Translations under genes and position numbers: made by a program
Shown: piece after piece, positions 5,827-8,060 of the stretch
How the letters are laid out: every line of letters begins with the position of its first letter
Position numbering within the stretch: position 1 is the first letter of the stretch
Source: Nanobdellota archaeon
GTDB taxonomy: Archaea > Nanobdellota > Nanobdellia > Woesearchaeales > GW2011-AR9
Reading direction: 5' to 3'
Assembly (NCBI GenBank): GCA_030695605.1
Contig: JAUYQE010000021.1
Span: 1-8,060, forward strand
DNA length: 8,060 bases
Notes under the pieces: model-generated
Seen by the model: only the letters and a program-made list of their open reading frames with translations
Databases searched by the model: none
Told to the model about the DNA's origin: nothing

Positions 5827-6366
5827 ATGAACTGGACCAAACTCTTATACGTCGCCATTATCGCTCTTCTGTACGTCCCCATGGTCTTTCTGGGAGCCAA
5901 CGTCTTCCTGCCGAAATACAGCGGTGACGATACGTACTTCCGGGGGTATGAGGAATGCTGGCGGAAAGGTCCCGTAGCAGCGCCAGAAACCCTGACGAAA
6001 GAAGAAACAGTGGCGCGTGATGAGCAGATTTCTGCCTGCGAACAGGAAAACCGGCAGAAAGAAGCAGCCTGGAACAGCGAAAAGCGCCACTACGAGTCCT
6101 GGAAATATGTCTTTATCGCCGGCTTTAATCTCGCCGTATTGCTCCTCGCTCTCCTCCTGCCAAAACTGCAGGACAGCGTGATGATGGGGCTCTTCGTGGG
6201 CAGCGTCATTGCCACATTTTCGTCTACGATTACGTATTTTAATACCAATAGCCGCGTGGGCTTTAGTATCTTGGTCGTCACGTTCTTTGCCGTGCTCTAT
6301 TTCATCAATAAGAAGAAAGAGACGTTCTTGGATTGGAAAAAGAAAGAAGAAGCAAAAAAGAAGTAG
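5827..6366 (+). CDS. Hypothetical four-helix membrane protein with extracytoplasmic two-Cys loop
   Basis: A 179-residue protein that I cannot assign to a named family. Predicted membrane helices lie at about 6-28, 93-111, 117-137 and 143-160. Between helices 1 and 2 is a hydrophilic, Glu/Lys/Gln-rich loop (29-92) with Cys44 and Cys71; the Lys-rich tail (162-179) points to a cytosolic C-terminus, which places the loop outside, where the two cysteines could form a disulfide. The loop between about 56 and 92 looks helical and charged. Start: ATG 5827, with the mature-looking first helix immediately after it. It is the only plus-strand gene between two minus-strand groups and has its own promoter, so it is not part of the glycan operon. 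Similar small membrane proteins seem to occur in DPANN archaea, from memory. Function unknown. Confidence 0.75.
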   Translation: MNWTKLLYVAIIALLYVPMVFLGANVFLPKYSGDDTYFRGYEECWRKGPVAAPETLTKEETVARDEQISACEQENRQKEAAWNSEKRHYESWKYVFIAGFNLAVLLLALLLPKLQDSVMMGLFVGSVIATFSSTITYFNTNSRVGFSILVVTFFAVLYFINKKKETFLDWKKKEEAKKK

Positions 6367-6431
6367 GCTTTCAGTTTTCTGAGGTTTATAAAGAGATGCT
6401 CATAAGAGTACTGCTAACGAAAAGAAAAGCC
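6366..6431. terminator. Imperfect inverted repeat between convergent genes
   Basis: The gap between the membrane-protein gene and aspS starts with GGCTTT-CAG-TTTTC and ends with GAAAA-GA-AAAGCC, two arms that can pair (6 plus 5 base pairs around a small internal loop) across about 40 bases. The T-rich first arm reads as a T-rich run on the plus strand and the second arm as one on the minus strand, so the region could stop transcription from both sides. Evidence is modest. Confidence 0.3.
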
Positions 6432-7742
6432 CTACGGCCGTAACCGTTCCGTATCTCTGGGCAGAAGCACGGCCTCGCGCACATTTTCAAGCTTCAACAG
6501 CCGCTGGGTTATTCTGTCCAAGCCGAAGCCCACACCGCCATGCGGCGGCATGCCATACTGGAAAATCTCTGCATACTCGGGCATCTTGTCCAGGTCCAGC
6601 CCCTTGGCTTTGGCCTGTTTTTTGAGAATTTCGTAGCGATGCTCCCGCTGCGCACCGGTGCAGATTTCCACGCCGTTAAAGAGCAGGTCAAATGATTTGG
6701 TGACGGAATGGTCGTTCTCCGGCTTCATGTGATAGAACGGCCTTTTCTGTTCGGGAAATAAGGTTACGAACACAAATTCTGATCCGTATTTCTCTTTGAC
6801 AATCTCGCCGAGCAGCCGCTCGCCTTCCGCATCGAGGTCTTCATGCTCCGGATAAGTTTTTCCCGTTTTTGCCAACACCAGCGCTTTGGCTTCTTTCATC
6901 GTCAGTCGCGGAATCGCTTTCGGCGGAACTGGCTGCACACCCAGGAGCTGGAGCTCAGCGGCTGCTTCTTTCGGCAGCTGCTTCAGGAGATTTATAAACA
7001 TGTTTTCAATCATGTCCATCACATCAGTATAATCGTTGATGAAGCCCATCTCAAAGTCGATGCCGGTGAATTCCGTCAAATGGCGTGTGGTGTGGGAATG
7101 CTCCGCCCGGAAGACAGGGCCAAATTCATACACCCGCTCGAAGCCGCCGGCGACGAACATCTGCTTGTAGATCTGCGGGGACTGTGCTAAGTACGCGGGC
7201 TTGCCAAAATAATCGACAATGAACAATTCTGCTCCCGACTCTACGCCGATGGTCGTCAATTTGGGGCTGTTGATATTCGTAAAGCCGTTCTTATCAAAAA
7301 AGTCCGTCAGGATTTTGGCAATCTTGCTGCGGATCTTGAAAATAGCTTGCACTTTCAGATTTCTCGTATCCAGAAAACGGTGATCAATCCGCTTGTCGAT
7401 ATGTGTCTGGCTTTTGTCCGTATTGTCGATGGGTAAAGGTGTGGCTGCTTTGGACAGCAAGATGATTTTCTTGATGACCACTTCCATCCCCCAGCGGGAT
7501 TCTTTGCTTTCTTTGGGCGTTCCAACGATCTCTACCACCGATTCTTTCGTTAGGTCATTCAAAGCCATGAAGCTCTTTGGCTCGGTCTCTTTCTCCAGAG
7601 CGAGGGTCTGCATATTGCCTGTTCTATCACGCAGAATCAGGAATTTAATCTTGCTGAGATTGCGGATTTCCTCGACCCAGCCTTGCAACAGAACTTCCTT
7701 ATGCACTTGCTTTTTCAGGTCTTTAATGAGTGTGCGCTTCAT
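6432..7742 (-). CDS. aspS: Aspartyl-tRNA synthetase, archaeal type (aspartate--tRNA(Asp/Asn) ligase)
   Basis: A complete 436-residue class II aminoacyl-tRNA synthetase that charges tRNA(Asp) with aspartate in the cytosol. The N-terminal OB-fold anticodon-binding domain covers about 16-100 (LLQGWVEEIRNL, ILRDRTGNMQ). The catalytic domain follows: motif 1 around 149-162 (FDKNGFTNINSPKL), the QSPQIYKQ segment (187-194), motif 2 FRAEHSHTTRHLTEF (211-225, with ATP-binding R212), and motif 3 GVGFGLDRITQRL (403-415, with R410), ending LPRDTERLRP. Length and lack of the bacterial GAD-like insertion make it archaeal/eukaryotic. At the position where discriminating enzymes have Trp and non-discriminating ones often have His (after GWV), this protein has Glu24, so tRNA(Asn) mischarging cannot be decided. 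It is transcribed towards the membrane-protein gene and has its own box A. Confidence 0.97.
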   Translation of the reverse strand: MKRTLIKDLKKQVHKEVLLQGWVEEIRNLSKIKFLILRDRTGNMQTLALEKETEPKSFMALNDLTKESVVEIVGTPKESKESRWGMEVVIKKIILLSKAATPLPIDNTDKSQTHIDKRIDHRFLDTRNLKVQAIFKIRSKIAKILTDFFDKNGFTNINSPKLTTIGVESGAELFIVDYFGKPAYLAQSPQIYKQMFVAGGFERVYEFGPVFRAEHSHTTRHLTEFTGIDFEMGFINDYTDVMDMIENMFINLLKQLPKEAAAELQLLGVQPVPPKAIPRLTMKEAKALVLAKTGKTYPEHEDLDAEGERLLGEIVKEKYGSEFVFVTLFPEQKRPFYHMKPENDHSVTKSFDLLFNGVEICTGAQREHRYEILKKQAKAKGLDLDKMPEYAEIFQYGMPPHGGVGFGLDRITQRLLKLENVREAVLLPRDTERLRP

Positions 7743-7765
7743 GCACGGGCTTAAAATAGGAGGTA

Positions 7766-7773
7766 CTTTTTAT
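7766..7773 (-). promoter_or_regulatory. Box A for aspS
   Basis: The minus strand reads ATAAAAAG, centred about 27 bases before the ATG at 7742. No Shine-Dalgarno sequence precedes the ATG (the last bases are AAGCCCGTGC), so a leaderless aspS mRNA is the natural reading. The element overlaps the start of a tiny plus-strand frame at 7772. Confidence 0.45.
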
Positions 7774-7828
7774 GGTTTGTGGTGGGAAAACTCCCCGCCA
7801 CCGAAAAGAAAACTTAGTATTTGTTTAG
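7772..7828 (+). CDS. Possible 18-codon small ORF or 5' stub of an interrupted gene
   Basis: ATG 7772 to TAG 7826-7828 encodes MVCGGKTPRHRKENLVFV. A full GGAGGT Shine-Dalgarno sequence sits at 7759-7764, seven bases before the ATG, better than before any other gene here. It could be a small peptide or the start of a gene broken by the transposon to its right. Against it: the ATG overlaps the likely aspS box A, and 18 codons can arise by chance. The internal repeat GGTGG...CCACC (7781-7802) could fold. Confidence 0.2.
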   Translation: MVCGGKTPRHRKENLVFV

Positions 7829-7882
7829 CTAATCTATATTGTGTAGTATCCATGTTACCTTTTTGTAGTGCTCGGAAAAACC

Positions 7883-7888
7883 TTAAAA
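7883..7888 (+). promoter_or_regulatory. Box A-like TTAAAA before the transposase gene
   Basis: TTAAAA is centred about 24 bases before the GTG at 7910, near the distance seen for the other leaderless starts in this window. A GGTGAG stretch at 7890-7895 lies about 14 bases before the GTG, too far for a good ribosome-binding site. Confidence 0.25.
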
Positions 7889-7909
7889 TGGTGAGATTAT
7901 CCTTCCTTT

Positions 7910-8060
7910 GTGAAATATCAAATTGAAGAATTAGGTCGGGAAGAACTCATTAAAATTGTTAAAAAACAACAGGAGGAGATTCAAAGACTTGAGCGTGAGC
8001 TCAAGAAATACAAGAACCCCAATACTCCTCCTTCAGCGAATCAGCATTTAAAGCCGGCTC
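7910..8060 (+). CDS. IS66-like transposase (partial, N-terminal 50 codons)
   Basis: A frame bounded by a TGA at 7892-7894 opens with GTG 7910 and runs off the right edge. The 50 residues begin MKYQIEELGREELIKIV, continue as a Glu/Lys/Gln-rich coiled coil with leucine/isoleucine spacing (about 8-34), and reach KYKNPNTPPSANQHLKP (34-50). A leading coiled coil followed by a short N/T/S-PPS motif is the usual beginning of IS66-type transposases (TnpC), which cut and move the element's DNA; archaeal copies often have this NPxTPPSANxHLKP form. There is no ATG in the frame, so GTG is chosen. The left end of the element must lie somewhere in 7743-7909, but I could not identify a terminal inverted repeat because the other end is outside the window. 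IS66 is my best match; another IS family with the same N-terminal helix is possible. Confidence 0.7.
   Translation, partial: MKYQIEELGREELIKIVKKQQEEIQRLERELKKYKNPNTPPSANQHLKPA

Noticed and set aside
6843..7190. Plus-strand open frame of 115 codons inside aspS
   Set aside because: Antisense shadow of aspS; composition (His- and Phe-rich) reflects the reversed codons and there is no ribosome-binding site or family match.
7781..7802. GGTGG...CCACC hairpin upstream of aspS as an amino-acid-responsive leader (T-box-like)
   Set aside because: It lies upstream of the aspS box A, so it would not be transcribed into a leaderless aspS mRNA; the stem is only five or six base pairs.
7393..7926. Long plus-strand open frame (177 codons) across the 5' half of aspS and beyond
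   Set aside because: It lies antisense to a clear aspS gene, has no recognisable domain, and the true plus-strand gene here (transposase from 7910) uses another frame.
1..8060. tRNA, rRNA genes or CRISPR array
   Set aside because: No cloverleaf-like segment, rRNA signature or regularly spaced repeat was found by eye on either strand; nearly all the window is coding.

Overview
The window looks archaeal. It carries an aspartyl-tRNA synthetase of the short archaeal/eukaryotic class II architecture (436 aa, no bacterial insertion domain), a GT2 enzyme of the dolichyl-phosphate sugar synthase type paired with a DUF2304 membrane protein, and AT-rich box A (TATA-like) elements about 25-28 bases before several start codons, the spacing expected for leaderless archaeal transcripts. 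A DPANN lineage such as Woesearchaeota is my best guess, from gene content and the style of the small membrane protein. It is inference, not proof.

Layout. Positions 1-333 (minus) hold the N-terminal 111 codons of a cobalamin-binding-domain protein, probably a B12-dependent radical SAM enzyme, running off the left edge. Positions 438-3431 (minus) form a compact three-gene unit in the order GT4 glycosyltransferase, cytidylyltransferase, iron-type alcohol dehydrogenase, with gaps of 22 and 20 bases. Positions 3475-5672 (minus) hold a GT2 dolichyl-phosphate-sugar synthase-like enzyme, a DUF2304 partner and a second GT4 enzyme. A divergent promoter region (5673-5826) separates these from a plus-strand four-helix membrane protein (5827-6366) of unknown function. 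That gene converges on aspS (6432-7742, minus). Beyond aspS is a 167-base divergent region and then the start of an IS66-like transposase gene (from 7910, plus), cut by the right edge.

The most interesting part is the left third. The cytidylyltransferase matches, motif for motif, the domain that is usually fused to phosphoenolpyruvate mutase in phosphonate pathways. The alcohol dehydrogenase has the signature of the phosphonoacetaldehyde reductase (2-hydroxyethylphosphonate dehydrogenase) subgroup. Together they predict a route phosphonoacetaldehyde -> 2-hydroxyethylphosphonate -> CMP-2-hydroxyethylphosphonate. A B12-type protein lies next to them, which recalls the logic of fosfomycin biosynthesis, and the glycosyltransferases around them suggest a phosphonate-decorated surface glycan. 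PEP mutase and phosphonopyruvate decarboxylase are not in the window; if the reading is right they should lie elsewhere in the genome, most simply just to the left.

Base composition seems to change across the window: hand-counted 60-base lines in the left genes are about 32-45% GC, against about 45-57% in aspS. Two long G tracts (8 and 9 bases) sit near the 5' ends of the first two genes of the presumed phosphonate/glycan operon.
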